From the NCBI GenBank assembly GCA_903859815.1, contig CAIOOA010000167.1, forward strand, positions 1 to 32,089: a stretch of 32,089 nucleotides of DNA. Reading direction: 5' to 3'. The notes beneath the pieces are model-generated. The model was given only the letters and a program-made list of their open reading frames with translations, ran no database searches and was not told where the DNA came from. The translations under genes were made by a program, and so were the position numbers. The first letter of the stretch is position 1. The number at the start of each line of letters is the position of its first letter. The stretch comes from an uncultured Methylococcaceae bacterium (GTDB lineage: Bacteria; Pseudomonadota; Gammaproteobacteria; Methylococcales; Methylococcaceae). Positions 1-5,884 of the stretch are shown here, one piece after another.

Positions 1-33
1 ACCTGCCTCGACCTTGCTAACAAGGTGATATGA
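1..33 (+). CDS. Possible 3' end of an upstream gene (partial)
   Basis: The first reading frame is open from the window edge to a TGA at 31-33 and reads TCLDLANKVI-stop. The other two forward frames also close within about 25 bases. This may be the last ten codons of a gene outside the window, but ten residues allow no identification and could be chance. Confidence 0.15.
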   Translation, partial: TCLDLANKVI

Positions 34-172
34 ACTTTCCGTTAAATTCTAAAAAAAACACCCAAATGGGTAATATTCACTTGTTTTCCCCATCGAATGC
101 GCTAATAATAACTTATAACGATCAAGGTTATAGCCAAGTAAAAAGCTCAACAATAATAACGGGAGAAACCTC

Positions 173-817
173 ATGCAACCTAAGCTTGTCATCGCATTTG
201 ATCCGCTCAGCGAGGCGGAATTCCAGGCCAAGGTCGGTCATATCCTTGCCTCTTTAAGCAACAACCCCTACTTCCCTGAGCCATGGCCGGAGCCAGTGCC
301 GTCCTTGGCCCAACTCAATGCAGCCTACATGGTTTATCTGGACGCCTACCATGCCAGCCTGACGCGGGACAGCCAGAAAATCCGGCAACGCGATGCGGCA
401 AGGGATGCACTGACCGATAAGCTGAAACATCTTGCCAGCTATTTGGAATTGGTGGCGCATCACGACACCGACAAACTATCCACAACCGGTTTTGATCTGC
501 GCCGGGACATCGTGCGCGGCATACACGGTGGAACCTTGCCGGCCGCCGACAAGTTTTGGGCGGAACATGGTCCCAAGAGTGGTACGGTGATGTTACATGT
601 CGCCCGGGTGGCAGGGGCTAAACTCTATGAAGTGCAAATCGCCCAAGGCGACCCTTCTGTGGAGGAAAACTGGAAACCCGCCACCATCTCGGCCACCGGT
701 TCCCACATCCTGCTGGAAGACTTGACCCCCGCTCAAACGTATTGGTTCCGCGTCCGTGCCATGGGTAGCGGTGGGTCGGGGCTGTGGACCGACCCAATTA
801 GTTTGATTGTGGTTTGA
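173..817 (+). CDS. Fibronectin type III domain protein, function unknown
   Basis: This 214-residue protein has no signal peptide or membrane segment, so it is probably cytoplasmic. Residues 1-110 look mostly helical, with charged stretches such as RDSQKIRQRDAARDALTDKL, and I do not recognise that part. Residues about 137-214 resemble an Fn3 beta-sandwich: alternating hydrophobic strands, then the typical LTPAQTYWFRVRAMGSGG strand and turn, and a terminal WTDPISLIVV strand. Proteins of this size and order occur as uncharacterised genes in many Proteobacteria; the role is unknown. The start at 173 follows a GGGAGA ribosome site at 161-166. The gene stands alone, and a twin hairpin lies 12 bases after its stop. 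Confidence 0.75.
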   Translation: MQPKLVIAFDPLSEAEFQAKVGHILASLSNNPYFPEPWPEPVPSLAQLNAAYMVYLDAYHASLTRDSQKIRQRDAARDALTDKLKHLASYLELVAHHDTDKLSTTGFDLRRDIVRGIHGGTLPAADKFWAEHGPKSGTVMLHVARVAGAKLYEVQIAQGDPSVEENWKPATISATGSHILLEDLTPAQTYWFRVRAMGSGGSGLWTDPISLIVV

Positions 818-828
818 GGGGAGTTGGA

Positions 829-897
829 GTCGGGCGCATCTCTTTGCATTGCGCCCGACACTTCGATTTGTCGGGCAACAAAAAGATGTTGCCCGAC
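829..897. repeat. Twin perfect hairpins sharing GTCGGGC arms
   Basis: Two adjacent perfect inverted repeats are visible. Hairpin 1 (829-859) has arms GTCGGGCGCA and TGCGCCCGAC. Hairpin 2 (870-897) has arms GTCGGGCAACA and TGTTGCCCGAC around a six-base A-rich loop. Both begin GTCGGGC and end GCCCGAC, so they look like two units of one dispersed palindromic repeat. They could act as a terminator-like or mRNA-stabilising structure after the Fn3 gene, but no T tract follows. Confidence 0.7.
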
Positions 898-949
898 CTT
901 ACCTCTATTTGGCTTTTGCTCCTGAATAAATGAAAAGAGGTAAAGAGAG

Positions 950-2461
950 ATGTTTGCGAAAATAGTGTTGTCCCTAGTGCTTTTGGTCTCATTCGTGAGC
1001 AGTGCATCGGCTGAATCTTTGGGGGCCCAGATAACGAGTCGTTATCATGATTGCATATTAAGTCCTTGGACCATTGAGGAGATCAAAAACCCTCCTGCAA
1101 AGCATGCTGAATGCGTTGGTCAAGGCTACAAGGTCGTTTATGAAGCAAGCGGGGTTGAGACTCAGTTGAAGAATGCGCCACACAGGTGGCTTCCGATTAG
1201 GGGGAAGGTTACTGTTTCGGATTACTGGATCATGGTTCAGTTTGTGCTGGATGATGAGGCGATAACCTTCTTCAATACGAGGTTTGCTTCTTCCAATGCT
1301 CGGATACCGATGGGCTTGGAGATTGACATTTCACCGCGTTCTAGTGCTGTGTTTCGTGATCCTGGTCAGGTGGTCGGGTTGAACCTTCCGAGTGAAGCAG
1401 GACTCTTTCTTGATACGGGAGTGTTCGATAGTTATCCGGGTTATGGTGCGGTCATACGGAACCCACATACGCTAAAAGCTAATGTGCCGTATGCGCTGGT
1501 GTTTTCTGCTAAGGGCGCTCCATGGTATGATCCTGGGCGATATGAGAAGCTCGTTCAGGGGAGTGGTGACGTTCGCTTGACATTCCAAGTGAGTCTTGAG
1601 CGACCAGCTGCGGATCAATTAGTGATGGCATATGATAGGGGCGATCATCAATTGAATGGCTATCCTGAAAATGGCAGCGGGGGTGGATTTGACTATTTTG
1701 TGGTCGCATATGATGGGTTTCATCTGATGAATATCCCATCTCAGCGAACCATCTGTTGGTACGTGAAGCATGATGATGACGTTGGCTGTAACGCGGGAAA
1801 TCCTTTTCAGGATAGTATCGCTGAAAGCGTAGCATCATCCGGTGGTGCCGTATCACAGGCATTGGTAGCAAACGGAACAGCTATCTTATCTAAGGAAGTC
1901 GTATCTGCTTCGATGTCTATCCCAATCTCAGTTGGTACTATAAACCCCTCTGCCAAAACCAACCTCACCGGACACCCCAAAGTATCCGACAACACTGGAA
2001 GAGGCTACGCCGAAGGGAGTTACATTCTCTCAGGCGTTCCTCTGACCTTCGTGGGCACCACCGATGTGACTGGGGCAGACGCCTCCGTTGGAATCAGCGG
2101 CAAAGATCCTGAAGTCAAAGTACGTTGGGAGGTGAAAATCGGTAATGGGAAGTGGAAACAAGCTGGGGACGACCAAACGATCAACAAAGATCGGCTTCCA
2201 AAAGGCAAACAGATTGACCGGATATGGAAATACACAATCCCAGCCGATACACCCAATGGTACACAGTTCTCTATTCGTTACACTGTTGATCTAAAAGACA
2301 TTATCTTTGAGAAATACGAGAGCGACAATGTGAAGGAGGAGACGTTCACAGTAACTACAGTGGTCGATCCGTCAGGCGCGTCATCGACAACCATTCTTAC
2401 TCCCACACAACGGGCCGCTGTTATGGCCATCATCAACAACTATTTGCAAGACAGCAAGTAG
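950..2461 (+). CDS. Secreted protein of unknown function with beta-sandwich C-terminus
   Basis: This 503-residue protein starts with a clear Sec signal peptide (MFAKIVLSLVLLVSFVSSASA, cleavage likely after ASA at about residue 21). I do not recognise the region at residues 25-290; it holds cysteines at DCILSPW, HAECVGQ, TICWYVK and VGCNAG that could form disulfides in the periplasm or outside. Residues about 330-480 are strand-rich. They include VRWEVKIGNGKWKQAG and ESDNVKEETFTVTT, which resembles the last strand of CARDB/Ig-like adhesion modules, although the match is weak. The start codon lies after AGGTAAAGAGAG, a good ribosome site. Two more small secreted proteins follow in the same direction, which suggests an exported, possibly co-expressed group. 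The function is unknown. Confidence 0.8.
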   Translation: MFAKIVLSLVLLVSFVSSASAESLGAQITSRYHDCILSPWTIEEIKNPPAKHAECVGQGYKVVYEASGVETQLKNAPHRWLPIRGKVTVSDYWIMVQFVLDDEAITFFNTRFASSNARIPMGLEIDISPRSSAVFRDPGQVVGLNLPSEAGLFLDTGVFDSYPGYGAVIRNPHTLKANVPYALVFSAKGAPWYDPGRYEKLVQGSGDVRLTFQVSLERPAADQLVMAYDRGDHQLNGYPENGSGGGFDYFVVAYDGFHLMNIPSQRTICWYVKHDDDVGCNAGNPFQDSIAESVASSGGAVSQALVANGTAILSKEVVSASMSIPISVGTINPSAKTNLTGHPKVSDNTGRGYAEGSYILSGVPLTFVGTTDVTGADASVGISGKDPEVKVRWEVKIGNGKWKQAGDDQTINKDRLPKGKQIDRIWKYTIPADTPNGTQFSIRYTVDLKDIIFEKYESDNVKEETFTVTTVVDPSGASSTTILTPTQRAAVMAIINNYLQDSK

Positions 2462-2510
2462 ACAACCCAAATATCTTTTAAAAATCAAATAAACATACAG
2501 GGTGAATTTC

Positions 2511-2867
2511 ATGAAAACTGTACAATATGTAGCTTTTGCATGTATTCTCGCAATGATGCTTGTGGATGATGCTGTGGCACTTGAATTTCCCGGACCATTC
2601 AAGATTAAATCGATCTTTGTTTCAGGTGCTACCAATCTCCATTACCGTGTTATTTCGGACAACCCAGCCTCATGGCAGTGCCATAATGGGCCAACCTATG
2701 ACTCTTGGGCATACATAAACGAAAATGATGATGGAGCCAAGGGGAAAATAGCGGCGATCCAGATGGCATATGCTCTTGGGAAAAGCATCCGTCTCATCAC
2801 TGAAGGAGTCTGGGTTCCATGGGGTACGGGCACCATCTGTCATATCATCGAACTCCAACTATACTAG
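2511..2867 (+). CDS. Small secreted protein, function unknown
   Basis: I chose the ATG at 2511 over the upstream GTG at 2502 because CAGGG at 2498-2502 sits about eight bases before it, the usual spacing. The product is about 118 residues. MKTVQYVAFACILAMMLVDDAVA is a signal peptide, and the mature chain is about 95 residues with cysteines in WQCHNGP and TICHI. The mature part has a helix-like segment (GKIAAIQMAYALGKSIRLI) between strands and ends IIELQLY. This order (early Cys, central helix with Ala, late Cys, terminal strand) matches the next gene, so the two are probably distant paralogues. It recalls small secreted subtilase-cytotoxin-B-like proteins, but that link is only my inference. 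Confidence 0.7.
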   Translation: MKTVQYVAFACILAMMLVDDAVALEFPGPFKIKSIFVSGATNLHYRVISDNPASWQCHNGPTYDSWAYINENDDGAKGKIAAIQMAYALGKSIRLITEGVWVPWGTGTICHIIELQLY

Positions 2868-2876
2868 GGGTCTGCC

Positions 2877-3227
2877 ATGAAGATGATTATTGCTTGTTTA
2901 GCATTATTGTTATCGATATCCCTCTCTCAGTCGAGTCTTGCGGCTCAGTATGTGGTCTGGGGAGTCAAACTTCAGGTATACTCCCAAGGTCATATGGAAA
3001 GCAATGCCCATATGGTGGAAGCGAATATCGCTCTCTATCCGAATGAACATCCTTGGTGTGGTCGGCGTATATATGTTGCGATGGAAGACAAAGAAATCAT
3101 GGCTACTGTGCTATCAGCGAGGTTGTTGGATCGGCCAGTCAACATCATCTATGAAGATGCCGCAGAGCAAATGCTTGTTGCTGGGCATACTTTCAGTAGG
3201 TGTAAAGTGATCAGTGTGTTCTTCTGA
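2877..3227 (+). CDS. Small secreted protein, likely paralogue of the preceding gene
   Basis: This 116-residue protein has a signal peptide (MKMIIACLALLLSISLSQSSLAA) and a mature chain with cysteines at PWCGRRIYV and SRCKVISVFF. Between them is a helix-like segment, MATVLSARLLDRPVNIIYED. The plan CGxxIYV, then helix, then PVxIxYED, then C-x-V-x-S-V-F is typical of small secreted proteins of the SubB-like oligosaccharide-binding type, but I give that only as a fold guess. The gene starts nine bases after the previous stop, so the pair is probably one transcript. The role may be periplasmic or host/surface binding; nothing in the context decides it. Confidence 0.72.
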   Translation: MKMIIACLALLLSISLSQSSLAAQYVVWGVKLQVYSQGHMESNAHMVEANIALYPNEHPWCGRRIYVAMEDKEIMATVLSARLLDRPVNIIYEDAAEQMLVAGHTFSRCKVISVFF

Positions 3228-3307
3228 TCTGGTAATTTGTTGATACCGTCTTGCCGCCAATCATGCATGCGCTAAATCTCGGATTTAACGGTTTACCCGT
3301 CCTGCGA

Positions 3308-3381
3308 AACGCGGTAAGGCGCATTCGTAACGCGGTAACTCGTAAGGCGCGAGCAACTCCGCCGCGCATTGCGCCACATGG
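3308..3381 (+). repeat. Dispersed palindromic repeat, copy 1
   Basis: This 74-bp unit starts AACGCGGTAAGGCGCATTCG and ends near ATTGCGCCACATGG. It is identical to 4832-4905 except for one base (GCGCATT versus GCGTATT). Internal complementary parts (GGCGCA with TGCGCC, GCGG with CCGC, CTCG with CGAG) predict a compound hairpin. It separates the secreted-protein group from the PIN-toxin remnant. Confidence 0.85.
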
Positions 3382-3451
3382 AGACAATTCATCACTCGTC
3401 GTAATTTAGCTTACGCCTCCGGTCTATGTCCTCTAACTTGTCCTAGAGAAA

Positions 3452-3641
3452 ATGAAACGCAAGGTCTACCTTGAAACCTCGGTCATTAGCTACCTGACGG
3501 CTCGTCCAAGCAAGACTATTCTGGGTGCTGCCCACCAGCAAATCACTTTGGCTTGGTGGGAATTACGTCACCGCTATGAATTGCTGATATCCGTTTATAT
3601 GCACACCTGAAGAACTTTTAGGAGAAAACAATGCTGAATGA
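3452..3641 (+). pseudogene. PIN-domain (VapC-like) toxin remnant with internal deletion
   Basis: The ATG at 3452 opens a 52-residue frame ending at TGA 3608-3610. It starts MKRKVYLETSVISYLTARPS, the usual N-terminus of a PIN-domain RNase with its first metal-binding acidic residue and conserved TSVISYL. After ELLIS the homology ends. Shifting frame at about 3600 gives CTPEELLGENNAE and a stop at 3639-3641, which resembles the C-terminal tail (CTPEEL) of the same family. The remnant therefore holds both ends but lacks the central part with the other catalytic acids, and the ends are joined out of frame. An intact gene would have overlapped the next ORF by 11 bases, as in coupled TA operons. 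It is almost certainly inactive. Confidence 0.8.
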
Positions 3642-3837
3642 TGAAATTGTTGAGGAAGTAAGGGCTATTCGGGAGGCTCACGCAGAGAAATTCAACTTTG
3701 ATTTGCGGGCAATTTACGATGACCTAAAGAAATCAGAAGCCCAACATATTGCCGATGGACATCCCTACATCACGCCCCCCACCATGCCCGTCAAGCCTAA
3801 CACGGCATTCCAGCGGACTCGCTTCGCTCGCCGCTGA
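3631..3837 (+). CDS. Small partner (antitoxin-like) of the PIN-toxin remnant
   Basis: The product has 68 residues. MLNDEIVEEVRAIREAHAEKFNFDLRAIYDDLKKSEAQ is a charged helical protein of the small family (xIVEExRxIRExHAxxFNYDLxAI) often encoded directly next to PIN-domain toxins. It is probably the antitoxin or accessory partner, although I know of no experimental proof. GGAG at 3621-3624 serves as ribosome site. The last dozen codons (NTAFQRTRFARR) run into the palindromic repeat at 3795-3852, so the native C-terminus has been replaced or extended by repeat sequence. Its toxin is broken, so the gene may be an orphan. It is a paralogue of the ORF at 3943. Confidence 0.7.
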   Translation: MLNDEIVEEVRAIREAHAEKFNFDLRAIYDDLKKSEAQHIADGHPYITPPTMPVKPNTAFQRTRFARR

Positions 3838-3880
3838 ATGCGGCGTTAAGGCGCAATAGCGGTACTCCGCATATTGCGCC
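3795..3880 (+). repeat. attC-like hairpin joined to palindromic repeat copy 2
   Basis: 3795-3852 begins GCCTAAC, which fits the integron R'' core RYYYAAC, and ends GTTAAGGC, a degenerate version of GTTRRRY. Between them CATTC and AGCGG pair with CCGCT and GAATG, leaving one unpaired C, like the extrahelical bases of attC sites. The span of 58 bp is the classical size. Directly attached, 3850-3880 is a second hairpin with arms GGCGCAAT and ATTGCGCC that belongs to the repeat family found at 3308, 4125, 4832 and 5421. The attC reading is tentative; the repeat reading is firm. Confidence 0.65.
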
Positions 3881-3942
3881 GATCATCTGGATACGAACCG
3901 CCGATAATTTGTACGCCGCTTGAATTAATGGAGGACTAAACC

Positions 3943-4116
3943 ATGTGGCACGATCCAATTGTGGAAGAAATCCACCGTATCAGAGACGAACACGCGAAGA
4001 AACTGAATTATGATCTTCATGCGATTTGTGAGGATCTTCGCAAAAAGCAGTCAACATCGAGCATCAAGGTATTTTCACGTTTGCCCCGTCGGTCAATTGT
4101 TCACAATGCCGCCTAA
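3943..4116 (+). CDS. Small orphan antitoxin-like protein
   Basis: This 57-residue ORF begins MWHDPIVEEIHRIRDEHAKK and continues LNYDLHAICEDLRKKQ. It is clearly related to the ORF at 3631 (DxIVEEhxxIRxxHAxKxNxDLxAIxxDL). A strong ribosome site, GGAGGA, lies at 3930-3935, seven bases before the ATG. The tail (SIKVFSRLPRRSIVHNAA) resembles the normal end of the family. No PIN-domain gene lies on either side, only palindromic repeats, so it is either an orphan antitoxin or the survivor of a lost pair. The strong ribosome site and intact frame suggest it is still translated. Confidence 0.7.
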   Translation: MWHDPIVEEIHRIRDEHAKKLNYDLHAICEDLRKKQSTSSIKVFSRLPRRSIVHNAA

Positions 4117-4124
4117 GCTGGTTG

Positions 4125-4198
4125 ATGCGGTAAGGCGCATTCGTAACGCGGTAAAGCGCACTCGTAGGGCACGAGCGGTCCCGCCACGTATTGCGCCG
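4125..4198 (+). repeat. Dispersed palindromic repeat, copy 3 (diverged)
   Basis: The unit starts GATGCGGTAAGGCGCATTCG, shares TAACGCGGTAA with copies 1 and 4, and ends ACGTATTGCGCCGAATG. The middle (AAGCGCACTCGTAGGGCACGA) differs from copies 1 and 4, but CTCGTAGGGCACGAG still forms a small hairpin. It sits between the orphan antitoxin-like ORF and the DUF4258 gene. Confidence 0.8.
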
Positions 4199-4228
4199 AA
4201 TGAATAAAAGGAGACAACAGTCAATGAT

Positions 4229-4546
4229 ATGCACAACGTACCCTACCCGGCTATTATTAACTTATTGACTAAAACTATAGTGAAAAATCTTTCTTGGCCA
4301 GATTGGTGTGATTGGGAAATCGAATTCACGCCTCACCTATTGAAACGCATGGAAGACCGCAACTTTAATGAGATTGACTTAAGGGAAATGCTCTACCATC
4401 CAAAGAACTATAAGCCAGATATTGTTGAAGGAAGGTGGATAATCGAAACCCATCATGAGCGTCATCCTTGGGAAGTCATTGTCGAACCAGATGACTATGA
4501 AAAACTTTTGGTGATAGTCACCGCATACCCCGTGTGGAGTAAATAA
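4229..4546 (+). CDS. DUF4258 protein, probable toxin of a DUF4258/DUF2283 pair
   Basis: The product has 105 residues. The core, WCDWEIEFTPHLLKRMEDRNFNEIDLREML, followed by GRWIIETHHERHPWEVIVEPDDYEKLLVIVTAYPV, matches the DUF4258 family. These compact RelE-like proteins have a conserved HxxxRMxxRxF motif and a WxVxVxxD...hVVTAY ending, and are usually placed among toxin-antitoxin systems. The first 17 residues are not typical; family members usually begin near KNLSWPDWCDW, so a GTG start at 4280 is possible. The ribosome site AAGGAG (4208-4213) fits an out-of-frame ATG at 4224, which opens a 14-codon ORF, better than the ATG at 4229. A DUF2283 gene follows after one base. Confidence 0.8.
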   Translation: MHNVPYPAIINLLTKTIVKNLSWPDWCDWEIEFTPHLLKRMEDRNFNEIDLREMLYHPKNYKPDIVEGRWIIETHHERHPWEVIVEPDDYEKLLVIVTAYPVWSK

Positions 4547-4547
4547 G

Positions 4548-4817
4548 ATGAAAGAACCCTATCTCGAAGTGACCTATCGCCGTGGACGTGCAATGGCTGC
4601 CTATTTGTATCTTCCACGGGCGACAAAGGATAAGAGTCATCGAACTTCAATAGCAGACCCAGGGATGATAATTGACTACACCGAAGATGGGAAACCCATT
4701 GGAATAGAGATTACAGCCCCATCGAAGGTATCAGTCAATGATCTAAACCGAGTCCTCACTAGCCTAGGAGTGTCGGTGCTTACCTCAGATGATGTCGCAC
4801 CACTTAAAGCAGCATAG
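4548..4817 (+). CDS. DUF2283 protein, probable antitoxin partner
   Basis: This 89-residue protein contains LEVTYRRGRAMAAYLYLPR and the DUF2283 signature DPGMIIDYTEDGKPIGIEITAPSKVSVNDLNRVL (x-hhDYxxDGxxhGhEIhxxS). DUF2283 proteins commonly lie directly after a DUF4258 or BrnT-like gene and are regarded as candidate antitoxins; the activity is inferred, not shown here. One base separates its ATG from the upstream stop, so translation is probably coupled. After its stop come 14 bases and then palindromic repeat copy 4, which suggests that the pair is a self-contained module. Confidence 0.82.
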   Translation: MKEPYLEVTYRRGRAMAAYLYLPRATKDKSHRTSIADPGMIIDYTEDGKPIGIEITAPSKVSVNDLNRVLTSLGVSVLTSDDVAPLKAA

Positions 4818-4831
4818 TTTTGAAAAGGTTT

Positions 4832-4905
4832 AACGCGGTAAGGCGCATTCGTAACGCGGTAACTCGTAAGGCGCGAGCAACTCCGCCGCGTATTGCGCCA
4901 CATGG
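4832..4905 (+). repeat. Dispersed palindromic repeat, copy 4
   Basis: This 74-bp unit matches copy 1 (3308-3381) in 73 of 74 bases, including AACGCGGTAAGGCGCATTCG at the start. The near identity 1.5 kb apart, against more diverged copies 2, 3 and 5, points to recent duplication or gene conversion. It separates the DUF4258/DUF2283 pair from hicBA. Confidence 0.87.
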
Positions 4906-4993
4906 GAATGAACCCGTAAAACGGAACCATGAACGGGTTGCGCCAAATTTACATGAATATTCGAACAACCTTGTAAGCATAGGATAAATTGCC

Positions 4994-5215
4994 ATGATAT
5001 TGAACGCTTTGATCGAAAAAGATGAGTTTGGTTACTTCGCCCAAATTCCTGAATTAAAAGGTTGCGTAACGCAAGGTAAAACTTACGAGGAAGCACTTTC
5101 AAATATTCAAGAGGCTGCCGAATTGTATTTGGAAAGCCTTCAAAAAGAAGAGTTAATAGCACTAGAAAATCGCAAGGTTTTCATATCGCGCATCGAAGTG
5201 GCTATACATGCCTGA
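4994..5215 (+). CDS. hicB: HicB family antitoxin
   Basis: This 73-residue protein is a short HicB: MILNALIEKDEFGYFAQIPELKGCVTQGKTYEEALSNIQEAAELYLESL. It carries the degenerate RNase-H-like fold with the G-x-x-xxxPELxGCxTxGxTxEEAhxNhxEAxxhxL signature. HicB binds and blocks the HicA mRNA interferase and, in many systems, represses the operon; short versions such as this lack a separate C-terminal DNA-binding domain. AGGA at 4981-4984 is the ribosome site. Its last eight bases overlap hicA, so the antitoxin is made first and the pair is translationally coupled. The order hicB-hicA is the reverse of the commonest arrangement but is well known. Confidence 0.92.
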   Translation: MILNALIEKDEFGYFAQIPELKGCVTQGKTYEEALSNIQEAAELYLESLQKEELIALENRKVFISRIEVAIHA

Positions 5216-5414
5216 ATACCCAAGACTTACCGCCAAGGAAGCAGAAAAGCTTCTTCTCCGTAGCGGGTTTGTTTTTGATCGGCAAAAAGGTAGCCATCGA
5301 ATCTTTATTAGTAAGAATTATAGGATGGTATTACCCTGTCATGCTGGTGAGATATTGCACCCAAAAATCATAAAACAGCTTTTCGAAGTCATTGATGAAG
5401 CTGAGAATAGATAA
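5208..5414 (+). CDS. hicA: HicA family mRNA interferase toxin
   Basis: This 68-residue protein (YcfA/HicA family) folds as a dsRNA-binding-like domain. RLTAKEAEKLLLRSGFVFDRQKGSHRIFISKNYRMVLPCHAGEILHPKIIKQL has the family features: the GFxxxRQKGSHxxF segment with the catalytic histidine in GSH, and PxHxGexLxxxhxxxhh. HicA cleaves mRNA when freed from HicB. All key residues are visible, so it is probably active. It overlaps hicB by eight bases. Palindromic repeat copy 5 begins seven bases after its stop. Confidence 0.92.
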   Translation: MPEYPRLTAKEAEKLLLRSGFVFDRQKGSHRIFISKNYRMVLPCHAGEILHPKIIKQLFEVIDEAENR

Positions 5415-5420
5415 ATCCAT

Positions 5421-5462
5421 GCGGGAAGGCGTAAGCGGCTTCGCCGCGTATTGCGCTGAATG
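5421..5462 (+). repeat. Dispersed palindromic repeat, copy 5 (short)
   Basis: A short member of the same family: GCGGGAAGGCGTAAGCGGC, then the GCGGC-TTC-GCCGC hairpin at 5435-5447, then GCGTATTGCGCTGAATG. It marks the downstream edge of the TA-like island; no copy is seen beyond it. Confidence 0.7.
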
Positions 5463-5491
5463 TCGTAACCGGCTACGATAAATCCGAGGAT

Positions 5492-5518
5492 GGGCAGAGG
5501 GCTTAAACATGTCTGCCC
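5492..5518. terminator. Possible hairpin downstream of hinT and hicA
   Basis: GGGCAGA (5492-5498) and TCTGCCC (5512-5518) pair perfectly around a 13-base loop between the convergent hicA and hinT genes. No T run follows on either strand, so this is at best a weak or Rho-assisted terminator. Confidence 0.3.
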
Positions 5519-5545
5519 AAACGGAATCTAATCACCCAACCAGCA

Positions 5546-5884
5546 TCAGCCAGGTGGCCACAGCATACGCCTGCCACCCAGCAAATGCATATGGAGATGG
5601 TAGACTTCTTGCCCGCCATCCCCACGGCAGTTAAGCACGGTACGATAGCCATTTTCGGACATGCCTTCCTGCTGCGCAATCAATCTTGCTGCCAGTAACA
5701 ATTCCCCTGCTAAAGTCTTGTCTTCCAAGTCATCCAAAGTGGGGATGTGCAGTTTTGGAATGATTAGGATATGGGTTGGGGCTTGTGGCTTGATGTCTCG
5801 AAACGCGAGGATTAGATCATTTTCAAAAACAACCACCGGCTTTATGTCGCCGGCGACCATTTTGCAAAATAGGCAATCGCTCAT
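5546..5884 (-). CDS. hinT: Histidine triad nucleotide-binding protein (HIT family)
   Basis: The product has 112 residues from the ATG at 5884, chosen because AGGAG lies eight bases upstream; the frame is open a further 19 codons but those lack family similarity. MSDCLFCKMVAGDIKPVVVFEND is the standard HIT start with the CxxC zinc-type pair. VYHLHMHLLGGR carries the HxHxHxx catalytic triad. HinT hydrolyses purine phosphoramidates and acyl-adenylates in the cytoplasm. The length and motifs are normal. The gene is convergent with hicA and divergent from the universal stress protein gene. Confidence 0.93.
   Translation of the reverse strand: MSDCLFCKMVAGDIKPVVVFENDLILAFRDIKPQAPTHILIIPKLHIPTLDDLEDKTLAGELLLAARLIAQQEGMSENGYRTVLNCRGDGGQEVYHLHMHLLGGRRMLWPPG

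Noticed and set aside
30-257. 75-residue plus-strand ORF at the left edge
   Set aside because: Overlaps the start of the Fn3-domain gene in another frame, with no ribosome site or recognisable sequence.
1509-1871. 120-residue minus-strand ORF inside the 503-residue secreted protein
   Set aside because: Lies wholly inside a gene with a good signal peptide and ribosome site; the composition (many His, Arg, Met) is typical of an antisense shadow.
3308-5462. Complete integron
   Set aside because: No integrase gene, no attI, and only one of five repeats has an attC-like core; kept as a hypothesis only.
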